A stretch of DNA of 64,000 nucleotides, taken from contig NZ_JYNN01000015.1 of assembly GCF_000934765.1 (NCBI RefSeq), forward strand, positions 1 through 64,000, written 5' to 3'. Source of the stretch: Thiomicrospira microaerophila (GTDB lineage: Bacteria > Pseudomonadota > Gammaproteobacteria > Thiomicrospirales > Thiomicrospiraceae). Under the pieces are notes generated by a model. It saw only the letters and a program-made list of their open reading frames with translations. It was not told the origin of the DNA and did not search any database. A program made the position numbers and the translations under genes. Of the stretch, positions 39,268-47,724 are shown piece by piece; position 1 is the stretch's first letter, and every line of letters begins with the position of its first letter.

Positions 39268-39992
39268 GCGACCAAATCTACGGCATTCATGCGATTGAGC
39301 GATTGTTAAAACAGTCACCGCATCTAATTTTTCACATCAGCGTGATTGAAGGGCGTTTAAACCCGCGATTACAAAGCCTTAAACAGCAAGCAGAACAGCT
39401 GGGTGTGAAGGTCAATGCCCTGCCAAAAGCCCGGTTTGACAAGCTTGACGCGGTTCACCAAGGCATCATGGCCGAGGTGTCGCCACAAACACGTTTTAAC
39501 GAAGATGATTTAATCGGATTGGTCGAGTCAAATCCTCAAGCCTTAATTTTGTTTTTAGATGAAGTGCAAGACCCGCATAATTTAGGCGCGATATTACGCA
39601 GCGCCGATGCGACAGGTGTTGATGCCGTAGTCATTCCAAAAAACAATGCCGTGGGGGTCAACCCGACAGTGCGCAAAGTCGCCTGCGGCGCCGCCGATAG
39701 CGTGCGCTTAGTGGTGGTGACCAACTTATCACGTACTATGGTTCAATTGCAGCAGGCGGGATTATGGTTGGTAGGCTTAGCGGGAGAAACCGACCAAACA
39801 CTCTACCAGGCTGATTTCAAAGGTCCGGTTGGTTTGGTGATGGGGGCGGAAGGCACAGGCCTTCGGCGCTTAACCCGCGAACATTGTGATCAATTGGTGG
39901 CGATTCCGATGAAAGGGCAGGTTGAAAGCCTGAATGTATCGGTCGCCACAGGCGTGGCGCTCTACGAGGTGTTACGTCAACGCGGGGTTTAG
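39264..39992 (+). CDS. rlmB: 23S rRNA (guanosine-2251 2'-O)-methyltransferase RlmB
   Basis: 242 residues. It starts IYGIHAIERLLKQ, and the SPOUT knot motifs are LFLDEVQDPHNLGAILRSADATG, NPTVRKVACGAAD and VMGAEGTGLRRLTREHCD with IPMKGQVESLNVSVA. It modifies Gm2251 in the P loop of 23S rRNA. It overlaps rnr by ATGA, the same order as in E. coli. Confidence 0.96.
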   Translation: MSDQIYGIHAIERLLKQSPHLIFHISVIEGRLNPRLQSLKQQAEQLGVKVNALPKARFDKLDAVHQGIMAEVSPQTRFNEDDLIGLVESNPQALILFLDEVQDPHNLGAILRSADATGVDAVVIPKNNAVGVNPTVRKVACGAADSVRLVVVTNLSRTMVQLQQAGLWLVGLAGETDQTLYQADFKGPVGLVMGAEGTGLRRLTREHCDQLVAIPMKGQVESLNVSVATGVALYEVLRQRGV

Positions 39993-39994
39993 AG

Positions 39995-41215
39995 CTAATC
40001 TTTTTTCATGTCGGCAAGATAGATCGCCCCTGTTTCACTATCCACTTCAATATCAACTGGCTTGAGCTCCTCACGCCAGCAAGGACCTTCGACACACACC
40101 CCGTCTTCAATTCTAAAAAAAGCATCATGCACTGAACACTTCATCGTCATTTCAAACGGATTAATGTCAATTTTATACGCTTCATCCAGTGGCACATCCT
40201 GGTGTGGGCAATTATTTTCATAGGCTTTGATTTCGTTGTCATGCTTAATCAACACCACCTTATGCCTTAATCCGGGCGCGGGAACCACGGTTGCTCTGGC
40301 GCTAGTAATGTGTTTAAGGTTAGCAATCGGCTTGCGCGTGACCAGTGGGCTAAGCAGATTATCAAGCCCGATTTGTTGGCACTTGCGGGCGGCTAATTGG
40401 CTGGCTTGCTCAACCGCTGATTTCAAATCCAGGCCTGCAATTAAGTGATGAATGAGTGCCGCATTAAAGGTATCACCCGCCCCCAGTGTATCAACCACTT
40501 TTTTTAGCTTGACCGCAGGCTGGTGGTGCAACTCGCCTTGATGGCTCATGCACCAAGCCCCTTGTTCGCCCCAGGTGCAGACCAACTGCTTGCCAGGGTG
40601 CTGGTGATGAATAGCTTGCAAGAGTTGCGCACCCTCTGCAAAACCCTTGGCTTTTGCATAATGATGCGAAAAGATGATTAGGTTGGCTTGCTCAAATAAT
40701 CCCTCGATGCCCTCGCGAGGTTTTTCAACTTCCAGTGAAATGGGTTGGTGGCTCAAAAAAGTTTTAGCAATATTTAGCATTCCACCTAATGCCTCCAGGT
40801 TTCGCCCTTCAAAATGCAGCCAGTCATAGTCCTCAATTTCAATTTTAGCAAAATGCTCAAAATCGCACTCAGGCAGGTCGCGGTAATGAGTAATGGTGCG
40901 CGAGCCCGTTTGCTGTGAAATCGTAATATAGGAGGTGGGGGTCGCGCCTTTTATAAAACGCTGCACATGCTGGGTATCAATTTGCTGTTGTTCGAGTGCT
41001 TTTTTTAGATGCTTGGCTTGATCGTCCGTCGCTAAGGTGGTGACAATCGCCGTTTGATGGCCGAGTTGGCTCAACACGTATAAGCTATTGGCGGTGTTGC
41101 CGCCAAACTTAAACTGGCGTTGTTGCGCCCGAACCTCTGCATCCTCTTTAGGGTAGTGTTCACAAAATAATAAGGTGTCTAATACGAGATTACCAATGCC
41201 CAGAATTTTAGCCAT
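39995..41215 (-). CDS. PfkB-family sugar kinase fused to a Rieske [2Fe-2S] domain
   Basis: 406 residues, two domains. Residues about 1-300 are a ribokinase/ketohexokinase-type (PfkB) kinase: GNLVLDTLLF and FKFGGNTANSLYVLSQLG near the start, and the ATP/anion-hole motif VVDTLGAGDTFNAALIHHL near 245-260. Residues about 305-406 are a Rieske-type domain: C336-P-H338 and C360-S-V-H363 supply the ligands, with 21 residues between CPH and CSVH, followed by DAFFRIEDG. The frame is continuous with no stop or start between the parts. A kinase with its own iron-sulfur centre is unusual; redox control of sugar phosphorylation is a guess. It is convergent with rlmB (2-bp gap). Confidence 0.85.
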   Translation of the reverse strand: MAKILGIGNLVLDTLLFCEHYPKEDAEVRAQQRQFKFGGNTANSLYVLSQLGHQTAIVTTLATDDQAKHLKKALEQQQIDTQHVQRFIKGATPTSYITISQQTGSRTITHYRDLPECDFEHFAKIEIEDYDWLHFEGRNLEALGGMLNIAKTFLSHQPISLEVEKPREGIEGLFEQANLIIFSHHYAKAKGFAEGAQLLQAIHHQHPGKQLVCTWGEQGAWCMSHQGELHHQPAVKLKKVVDTLGAGDTFNAALIHHLIAGLDLKSAVEQASQLAARKCQQIGLDNLLSPLVTRKPIANLKHITSARATVVPAPGLRHKVVLIKHDNEIKAYENNCPHQDVPLDEAYKIDINPFEMTMKCSVHDAFFRIEDGVCVEGPCWREELKPVDIEVDSETGAIYLADMKKD

Positions 41216-41816
41216 TTTTTAGCCCATGAATAAATAAAAAGCGCGTTAAAATGAATCAATTTTAGCATAAATGTATGCACACTTCTTTTCTCGTTTGCCC
41301 TGAGCCTTGGAGGCTTGTCGTTGACGTCTAACAATATCGGGAGTTGATAAAATCAGCGAATTGGTTTCGTGCGCGCGCCATCCTTCGTGTTGGGTGTTAG
41401 AAAGTTCATAGCCCTTATTGCAGGGGCTGTCAAGAGGTGAATAACATTTTGTAAATTTATTGCAAACAGGTTAAATATTGGAATTGACATTTGCTAACTA
41501 CTTGAAATGTATGTGTAATTTGAAATTTATCCTGTATTTTGCTGTATTGTGTTATTCACAAATCCTGTGGATAAGTCTGTGGGTTTAAAACCTGAATAGG
41601 TGCTAAGTGGTTTATTTTAGATTTAATCTAAGCCATCGCTTAATTTTTAGTCAATGCTTGTGCACTAGTGGAGAAATAAATAGGCCCATAAAAAATTTTA
41701 GGCGTCTAATTTCAAAGACTCCACGAGTAAGAGTGACAGGCGCGTGCTTAACCGTTAGAATCCTAGCTTATCGATTTGTTAAAAAAATATATATAAAAAA
41801 TAAAAGAGGGCGCTGT
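41216..41816. other. 601-bp intergenic region between the kinase-Rieske gene and fnr
   Basis: No convincing gene. A plus-strand frame continues upstream of the fnr GTG to 41607, but its residues (RFNLSHRLIFSQC...) match no FNR N-terminus. The left part serves as the leader of the divergent kinase gene. TTGACA at 41485-41490 could be a -35 element for fnr with a weak -10. Two DnaA boxes lie at 41552-41574, and an imperfect one near 41437. Confidence 0.6.
41552..41574. promoter_or_regulatory. Pair of inverted DnaA boxes upstream of fnr
   Basis: TTATTCACA (41552-41560, plus) fits the TTATNCACA consensus, and TGTGGATAA (41566-41574) is the perfect box TTATCCACA on the minus strand. They face each other across five bases. 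Confidence 0.6.
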
Positions 41817-42572
41817 GTGAATGAGCTAAAAACAACCTTTAGTTCGGGCTGTAGTAGTTGTGGGCTACAACGTATATGCTTTCCGACGGGTTTGATGAGA
41901 ACCGATATTATGCGATTAGACTCGATTGTCGAAAGGACGCCAAAAGTAACCAAGGGGCAATACCTTTATAAAGCAGGGCAAACCTTTGAAACGCTATTTG
42001 CAATTAAAGCGGGGGCGGTCAAAGCCTTTAATATTACGCAGCAAGGTGAGGAGCAAATTTTAGGTTTTTATTTACCCGGTGATGTTATTGGCATGGATGG
42101 TCTGCAAGATCTGATGCACCAGTGTAATGTTGTGGCGCTGGAAAGTACCACTGTATGTTTATTGCCCTTTGACCAACTTGAGCGCCTGGCCTTGCAAATT
42201 CCGGCGCTCAATCATCAGTTATTGTGTTTGATGAGTCGTGGGTTAAATGATGGGCGCATTCACTCCGAGATTTTGTCCAAACGTAACGCCGATCAGCGAG
42301 TGGCTTATTTTGTTTGGTATTTATCACGCCGATTTTTGAGTCGAGGTTACAAACATACTGAATTCAGATTTGGTGTGCTACATCGAGAAGTCGCGATGTT
42401 TTTAGGTCTAACGCCTGAAACTTTTTCTCGTATCTTGTCCAAGCTCATGGAGTTAAATATTGTTGCTTGGCGACGAAAAGATATTCAGATTTTAGATATG
42501 GCGGCTTTGGCAAGATTGGCTGATGAAAAGGTTTTAAGCTTACCGGATGTATTGGATGTTAAACAAGCCTAA
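41817..42572 (+). CDS. fnr: FNR-type oxygen-sensing regulator
   Basis: 251 residues from GTG 41817, chosen for the AGAGGG at 41807-41812 and because FNR proteins begin close to the cysteine cluster. C12-x2-C15-x5-C21 in CSSCGLQRICFP matches E. coli C20, C23, C29, and C114 in ESTTVCLLPF matches C122, so it should carry an oxygen-labile [4Fe-4S] cluster. The cyclic-nucleotide-like domain follows (FLPGD-like FYLPGDVIGMD). The recognition helix LGLTPETFSRILSKL keeps the E-x2-SR residues that read TTGAT. A perfect FNR box lies 209 bp after its stop. It is divergent from the kinase-Rieske gene. Confidence 0.93.
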   Translation: MNELKTTFSSGCSSCGLQRICFPTGLMRTDIMRLDSIVERTPKVTKGQYLYKAGQTFETLFAIKAGAVKAFNITQQGEEQILGFYLPGDVIGMDGLQDLMHQCNVVALESTTVCLLPFDQLERLALQIPALNHQLLCLMSRGLNDGRIHSEILSKRNADQRVAYFVWYLSRRFLSRGYKHTEFRFGVLHREVAMFLGLTPETFSRILSKLMELNIVAWRRKDIQILDMAALARLADEKVLSLPDVLDVKQA

Positions 42573-42599
42573 ACCACGCGTCACAGGCGTGTAGGCTCA

Positions 42600-42727
42600 G
42601 GGTAAACGCATCTAAATAATATAAAAAATTACGCGTTATTGCGAGGCCGAAGGCTGTGGCAATCCCTTGCAGACTACGCACGCCCTTGAGCGATTGCCGC
42701 GTCGCTAGGCGCTTCCCAATGACGGGT
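42600..42727. repeat. REP-like dispersed element, copy B (most complete)
   Basis: Shares CTAAATAATATAAAA, CGTTATTGCGAGGCCGAAGG and TGGCAATC with copy A, and continues to GAGCGATTGCC...CCCAATGACGGG, the inverted end. Ends point inward, so the element can fold as a long hairpin. Confidence 0.8.
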
Positions 42728-42780
42728 ATTTGCAGGGGTATCCATGGATATCCATCATTTTCCTATTTTTTGCATTTTTA

Positions 42781-42794
42781 TTGATTTTAATCAA
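42781..42794. promoter_or_regulatory. FNR-binding site (perfect box)
   Basis: TTGATTTTAATCAA matches the FNR consensus TTGAT-N4-ATCAA at all ten fixed positions. The centre at 42787.5 would place a class II transcription start near 42829. Confidence 0.85.
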
Positions 42795-42828
42795 GATGAT
42801 ACAAGTGAAGCTATGTTTTAATGTTGTT

Positions 42829-42905
42829 TGAGTGATGGAGAGCTGCTTTATGTGGTTTTCTAATGTAGCCCGCTTGACCCGGCCTTTGCGTCGGGTTTTT
42901 TTGTT
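42829..42905 (+). ncRNA. Candidate FNR-activated small RNA (or short leader gene)
   Basis: A transcript starting about 41.5 bp after the FNR-box centre would run about 75 bases and end at ACCCG...CGGGT (42877-42896) followed by seven T residues. TTTAAT at 42817-42822 can serve as the -10. This is the layout of the enteric FNR-dependent sRNA FnrS. Against it, a GGAG at 42837-42840 precedes an ATG at 42850 that opens a frame (MWFSNVARLTRPLRR...) of about 39 codons running through the terminator, so a small peptide is the alternative. Confidence 0.5.
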
Positions 42906-43017
42906 TTCGCTTGTTGAGTACCCATGTGTTGCGTTAGCAACATGCGAATTTATAAAATATTTAAATTAAATTTTGTTATAATCAAACAGTTAATTTATCA
43001 AACCTAAGGAGTGGGTG

Positions 43018-43593
43018 ATGTCTTTGTTTCGTGTTAAGAATTTTTTATTGGTTGCGGCAATGGGTGTGTTCGCAGTAGGTTGTAGTTCAACCCCTACCTC
43101 CGATGATGCGGAAGTAGTGAGTAGCGCCACATCAACACAAACCACAACAGGGGCTTCTACCGCTGTTGTGCCAGCCGGGTCCACGGTGACAGCAAAACCA
43201 GTAGCCGTAACGCAAGTTGACGAAACGGTGGCCAAGGAAGATGAAATAGCGGCACTGTTTGCGAGCTTACAAGGATTGCGTGTACATTTTGATTTTGACC
43301 GTTCAGAATTGAAAACAGAGTTTGCCGAAGTGATTAAAAAACATGCACGTTACCTTGAGTTAAACCCCCAGGCACGCTTAACTATTGAGGGCCATTGTGA
43401 TGAGCGCGGTACTCGTGAATATAACCTTGCGCTAGGTGAGCGTCGTGGTAATGCGGTAAAAGATGCATTAGTCGCGGAAGGTGTCAACCCAAATCGTTTA
43501 AATGTTATTAGCTTTGGCAAAGACATGCCTTTAGTCGAGCTAAGCAATAATGAAGCTTGGAGCAAAAATCGTCGTGCCGAGTTTGTTTACTAA
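43018..43593 (+). CDS. pal: Peptidoglycan-associated lipoprotein Pal
   Basis: 191 residues from ATG 43018 (AAGGAG at 43003). A lipoprotein signal with lipobox FAVGC is followed by a T/S/A-rich linker (about 22-75). The OmpA-like domain has VHFDFDRSELKTEF, LTIEGHCDERGTREYNLALGERR and NRRAEFVY. Pal anchors the outer membrane to peptidoglycan in the Tol-Pal system. The other tol genes are not adjacent here; pal stands alone between the FNR-box region and pepN, with its own terminator. Confidence 0.94.
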   Translation: MSLFRVKNFLLVAAMGVFAVGCSSTPTSDDAEVVSSATSTQTTTGASTAVVPAGSTVTAKPVAVTQVDETVAKEDEIAALFASLQGLRVHFDFDRSELKTEFAEVIKKHARYLELNPQARLTIEGHCDERGTREYNLALGERRGNAVKDALVAEGVNPNRLNVISFGKDMPLVELSNNEAWSKNRRAEFVY

Positions 43594-43617
43594 TTGTTGT
43601 GAATCATAGCGTGATAG

Positions 43618-43644
43618 AAGCCCTCATTTAGAGGGCTTTTTTAT
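43618..43644 (+). terminator. Terminator of pal
   Basis: AAGCCCTC, ATTTA, GAGGGCTT followed by TTTTATTTTT. Confidence 0.9.
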
Positions 43645-43670
43645 TTTTAGCGGAACGCCAGGAGAAGGGC

Positions 43671-46328
43671 ATGGAGCAAGTAGCGGTAAATTATTTAAAA
43701 GATTATAAACCCAGTGATTTTTTGATTGAGCGAGTCGATGTGTGTTTTGAGCTTGCGCCTGAAAACACCCTTGTAACTAACACAATGAAAATAACACGCC
43801 AACCTACAACGACAAAGAGCAGTAGGGAGCCATTGAAGTTGAATGGCGAAGGGCTTGAGCTTGTTTCGGTTCGTCTGAATGGCAAGGTGTTGACGCTGGC
43901 TGATTATGAACAAACAGACGAATACTTACAACTACTACCTGAAGCTATGGATTTTGAGTTAGAGATCGTGACTCGAATCCACCCTATTCAAAACACCGCA
44001 CTTGAGGGCTTGTATTTATCATCGGGTCATTTTTGTACCCAATGTGAAGCAGAAGGCTTTCGGCGTATTACGTACTTTTTAGATCGTCCTGATGTATTGA
44101 GTATCTACCGGACTAAAATCATCGCTGACAAACAGGGTTATCCGGTTTTACTCTCGAATGGTAACTTGGTTGAGTCGGGTGACTTGCTCGATGGCAAGCA
44201 TTATGCCGTTTGGCAGGATCCATTTAAAAAACCCTGTTATTTATTTGCGTTAGTGGCCGGTAATTTAGTGTATCTAGAGGATAGCTATCATGCCGCAGAT
44301 GGGCGAGACATTGTGTTGCGAATCTATACCGATAGACGGCATTTGCCGAAATGTCGACATGCGATGGACTCATTGATGCAGGCAATGCATTGGGATGAAC
44401 AGCGATTTGGGTTAGTGTATGACCTCGATATCTATATGATTGTGGCGGTTGATGACTTTAATATGGGGGCGATGGAAAACAAGGGCTTGAATGTGTTTAA
44501 TTCAAAATTTGTGCTTGCTGACCCTCAGACCGCCACCGATGTTGATTATGAAGGTGTAGAAGCGGTTATTGCGCATGAATACTTCCATAACTGGACGGGC
44601 AATCGCGTAACCTGTCGAGATTGGTTTCAGCTTACCTTGAAAGAAGGTTTAACCGTTTTTCGTGATCAGGAGTTTACCGCAGAACGTTTATCACCTGCGG
44701 TTAAACGGATTGAGGACGTTCGGCGTTTACGTAGCTACCAGTTTGCTGAAGATGCTGGGCCGATGGCGCACCCTATTCAACCCCAATCCTATATTGAAAT
44801 GAACAATTTTTATACCCTTACCGTGTATGAAAAAGGGGCTGAAGTCGTGCGGCTTTATCAAACACTGTTGGGACGTGACGGTTTTCGTAAAGGCATGGAC
44901 TTATATTTTGCGCGACATGATGGGCAGGCGGTTACGGTTGAAGATTTTCGTCAAGCCATGGCCGATGCTAACCAGGTTGATCTTCAGCAAATGCAAGCTT
45001 GGTACACGCAAGCGGGGACCCCGACCTTAAGGGTTGAAACAAAATTTGATGAAGACCAAGGTTTATTGCAATTAACCTGCACCCAGTCTTTAGCCCAGCA
45101 AGATGCGTTTGAACCCTTGTTGATACCCCTTAAAATTGGATTCTTGAACCCGGCGGGTGACCCCATCAAGCCTACCTTGACAGCGGTAACGCAAACGCGT
45201 GTTAAAGAAGATGAGATGAGTTATGTTTTACAGGTGTCTGAGTCTGTGCAAGTATTTGAGTTTACAGGCCTGAGTGCACAACCCTATTTGTCGTTACTGC
45301 GTGATTTTAGTGCCCCAGTGAAGTTGGATTATGCATACCAGGAACCCGATCTGGCCTTTTTAGCGCGTCATGACACGGATAGCTTTAATAAGTGGGAGGC
45401 GGCACAGCGCTTAGCGCTGATCGATCTAATGCGGAATGTTGACGCCATGGCCGCTGACAAGCCTTATCGCTTAGGTCTTGCCTATGCAGAGGTGTTTGGT
45501 GATTTGTTGGCTCAGGTGATGGCAGACGATCAGACGGATTTGGCGTTACAGGCTTATGCATTGACCTTGCCGGATATGAACTATCTTATTGAGCAATATC
45601 AGCAGGTGAATATAGAAGCCCTGACGCAAGCCTATCAACAAATGAAGATTTGCCTTGCTTCACGCTATCAAGTCTTGTTGCATCGTGTGTATCAGCACTG
45701 TCATACCGATGAGGCCTATAGCTATAACAAGCAAGCCATTGCGCGACGCTTAATGAAAAATACTTGTTTAGGGTATTTAGTGTTGATCGAGGATGAGGCA
45801 ATGTTAGCCTGTGCGTATGCACAATATCAAGCTCAAGCCAATATGACCGATGTGCAGGCTGCACTGGCAGGGCTTTCACACCATAACCACCCATTAGCAA
45901 ACCAAGCCTTAGCGGATTTTTATCAGCGCTGGCAGAATGAGCCACTGGTATTGGATAAATGGTTTAGTATTCAAGCAAGCGCACAACGTGCCGATAACTT
46001 TGAGCAAATCCTGTTGTTAATGAAGCACGAGAAATTTAGTTTAAAGAACCCCAATAGAGTAAGAAGTTTGGTTGGGGTGTTTTCAAAACTGAATCATGCT
46101 GGGTTTCATCGTCAAGATGGCGCGGCTTATGCTTGGTTATCACAGGTGGTGCTGGCGCTGGATACCATTAATCCACAGGTTGCCGCCAGAATGTTAACTC
46201 CCTTGACCCAGTGGCGCCGCTTTGATGCCGTGCGTCAAGCGTTGATGCTGGCTGAACTTCACATGCTTAAAGAGAAGGTTAAGTCAAAAGATGTCTATGA
46301 GCTATTGGAGAAGTCATTATTGGAATAG
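43671..46328 (+). CDS. pepN: Aminopeptidase N (M1 family)
   Basis: 885 residues, close to E. coli PepN (870). The GAMEN substrate motif is in MGAMENKGLNVFN, and the zinc site is H302-EYF-H306 with E325 18 residues later (HEXXH-X18-E), in a typical context TGNRVTCRDWFQLTLKEGLTVF. It removes N-terminal residues from peptides in the cytoplasm. AGGAG precedes the ATG. The LppC-like gene begins 6 bp after its stop, so read-through between the two is possible. Confidence 0.96.
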   Translation: MEQVAVNYLKDYKPSDFLIERVDVCFELAPENTLVTNTMKITRQPTTTKSSREPLKLNGEGLELVSVRLNGKVLTLADYEQTDEYLQLLPEAMDFELEIVTRIHPIQNTALEGLYLSSGHFCTQCEAEGFRRITYFLDRPDVLSIYRTKIIADKQGYPVLLSNGNLVESGDLLDGKHYAVWQDPFKKPCYLFALVAGNLVYLEDSYHAADGRDIVLRIYTDRRHLPKCRHAMDSLMQAMHWDEQRFGLVYDLDIYMIVAVDDFNMGAMENKGLNVFNSKFVLADPQTATDVDYEGVEAVIAHEYFHNWTGNRVTCRDWFQLTLKEGLTVFRDQEFTAERLSPAVKRIEDVRRLRSYQFAEDAGPMAHPIQPQSYIEMNNFYTLTVYEKGAEVVRLYQTLLGRDGFRKGMDLYFARHDGQAVTVEDFRQAMADANQVDLQQMQAWYTQAGTPTLRVETKFDEDQGLLQLTCTQSLAQQDAFEPLLIPLKIGFLNPAGDPIKPTLTAVTQTRVKEDEMSYVLQVSESVQVFEFTGLSAQPYLSLLRDFSAPVKLDYAYQEPDLAFLARHDTDSFNKWEAAQRLALIDLMRNVDAMAADKPYRLGLAYAEVFGDLLAQVMADDQTDLALQAYALTLPDMNYLIEQYQQVNIEALTQAYQQMKICLASRYQVLLHRVYQHCHTDEAYSYNKQAIARRLMKNTCLGYLVLIEDEAMLACAYAQYQAQANMTDVQAALAGLSHHNHPLANQALADFYQRWQNEPLVLDKWFSIQASAQRADNFEQILLLMKHEKFSLKNPNRVRSLVGVFSKLNHAGFHRQDGAAYAWLSQVVLALDTINPQVAARMLTPLTQWRRFDAVRQALMLAELHMLKEKVKSKDVYELLEKSLLE

Positions 46329-46334
46329 GCGATT

Positions 46335-47696
46335 ATGAACCTAATCCTGTTGCTTAAACAGCGATGTTTTATGCCAGCTCTGGTGCTTGGCGTCTTGGCT
46401 TTTAACCTTGCTTGCTTGCCTATGGCAAGCTTTGCCGATACTGAGCGATCAGTAGAACAGCGGCTCGCGGTGTTAGATTTTGAAATTTTATTGTTAAGAA
46501 CCGAAATCGCGCTACGCAATGGGGAGCGCGGTCGGTTTTTAATTAATATGCATGAATTATCAAATCAAGTTGTGCCGGCTGAGTTTCAAGCGAGATGGAA
46601 CTTTTTGAATCGAGAGCTTGAAGCCTTGGCGGTAGAGCAGGTAGAGCAGTCCCAGTTTCGTAGCGCGCGGTATGCGCGTGATATTGTATTATTGCTGCCG
46701 TTGTCATCAGCCATTTCGGATGCGTCGCGTGTGATGGCTGAGGTCTTTGAGCGCGAATTTAGTGGGCGACGTGTTCACCTTATTGATACCGATTTATATG
46801 AGGATGTGCAAGCGCTTTGGGCGTTGGTTAAGTTATTTAACCCAGGCCTCATTATTGGGCCACTGGAAAAACACAAAGCCGAACCCTTTTATGCGCTTGA
46901 CCCTCAAATCCCAGCGATCAGCTTTACCCCTCTTGCCACCCACCTGCCTTATGTGCGTGCTTTAGCCTCGAATAGTTTTTCTCAAATTCAGTATTTGGCT
47001 CCAATCCTTGACCGGTTAGATGTGACGCGTATTGCATGGCTAACAGACCGCTCAGCGCAAGCGAATCAGTTGATGCAGGATGTGGAGGCCTTTTATCAGC
47101 AACGTGGTGTTTCTGGTGCGTTGATAGAGCGTTTTTATTTGGAGCAGGGGGTCGATCGATCGGTATCGGCGATGTTGGGTGTCAATCAGTCCGTTGTTCG
47201 TCAAAACTGGTTACATTCGACATTAGGGCGTACGATTGAAACCGCCCCTTATGTGCGTGCGGATAAGCGCCTGGTGATTGGTGTGATGCCCCAGTCATCA
47301 GCGTTACAAATAAAGCCCTTGCTGGATTTTTATCAACGCACATCGCCATTTCTATGGATACCCACTCAAAGCCCCAGTGTTGAGCACTTTAGAAATAGGC
47401 AGTCGAGCTGGCAATCCACCTATGCTTTGTTTCCCGCGCATTTAACACAGAAATGGGTTTCATTAGCTGATCAAGACAATCTAAATTCAGAAGTTGGTCT
47501 GTTTCGTGCTTTAGCCAAGGCATTGGTAAAACTAGTGGAAACCGCTGAGCAGCCTTTGCCCTATAGCGTGACGACTGAAATGGGTGAAATGTCAGTTAAT
47601 GCTGTTGGGCATTATCAGTTTTTACCGAGCTTAATTTTATTGGATAAGGGTCAGTTAACGCCAGTGGCGCTCGAAAAGATTTATATCACCCCTTAG
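46335..47696 (+). CDS. Exported LppC/LpoA-like periplasmic-binding-fold protein
   Basis: 453 residues with a signal peptide (about 8-34, cleavage near SFA-DTE). A short helical part (about 40-105) precedes a type I periplasmic-binding fold: DIVLLLPLSSAISDASRVM, VHLIDTDLYEDV, FNPGLIIGPLEKHKAEPF, and ISFTPL. This pattern resembles the C-terminal domain of LpoA/LppC, the activator of PBP1A, but the TPR domain is short and no lipobox is seen, so that function is uncertain. It leads a run of four exported or membrane genes that includes FlgP, so it may instead serve the flagellum. Confidence 0.6.
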   Translation: MNLILLLKQRCFMPALVLGVLAFNLACLPMASFADTERSVEQRLAVLDFEILLLRTEIALRNGERGRFLINMHELSNQVVPAEFQARWNFLNRELEALAVEQVEQSQFRSARYARDIVLLLPLSSAISDASRVMAEVFEREFSGRRVHLIDTDLYEDVQALWALVKLFNPGLIIGPLEKHKAEPFYALDPQIPAISFTPLATHLPYVRALASNSFSQIQYLAPILDRLDVTRIAWLTDRSAQANQLMQDVEAFYQQRGVSGALIERFYLEQGVDRSVSAMLGVNQSVVRQNWLHSTLGRTIETAPYVRADKRLVIGVMPQSSALQIKPLLDFYQRTSPFLWIPTQSPSVEHFRNRQSSWQSTYALFPAHLTQKWVSLADQDNLNSEVGLFRALAKALVKLVETAEQPLPYSVTTEMGEMSVNAVGHYQFLPSLILLDKGQLTPVALEKIYITP

Positions 47697-47724
47697 ATTT
47701 TTAGACATTTGATTGGACGTGCCC

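Larger units (their letters stand above)
42573..43017. other. 445-bp intergenic region with repeat, FNR box and candidate sRNA
   Basis: It holds, in order, a hairpin overlapping the fnr 3' end (GCCTA...CACGC/GCGTG...TAGGC, to 42594), REP-like copy B (42600-42727), a perfect FNR box (42781-42794), a candidate transcript ending in a T-tailed hairpin (42829-42905), and the pal leader with a TATAAT at 42977-42982. Confidence 0.7.

Noticed and set aside
41344-41355. FNR-like TTGAT...ATCA upstream of fnr
   Set aside because: Only three bases separate the half-sites instead of four, so FNR should not bind.
41437-41574. Replication origin
   Set aside because: DnaA boxes are too few, and there is no AT-rich unwinding region or adjacent dnaA/dnaN/gyrB genes.
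41607-41816. N-terminal extension of fnr
   Set aside because: No similarity to FNR proteins, no ribosome site at its start, and a good site before the GTG at 41817.
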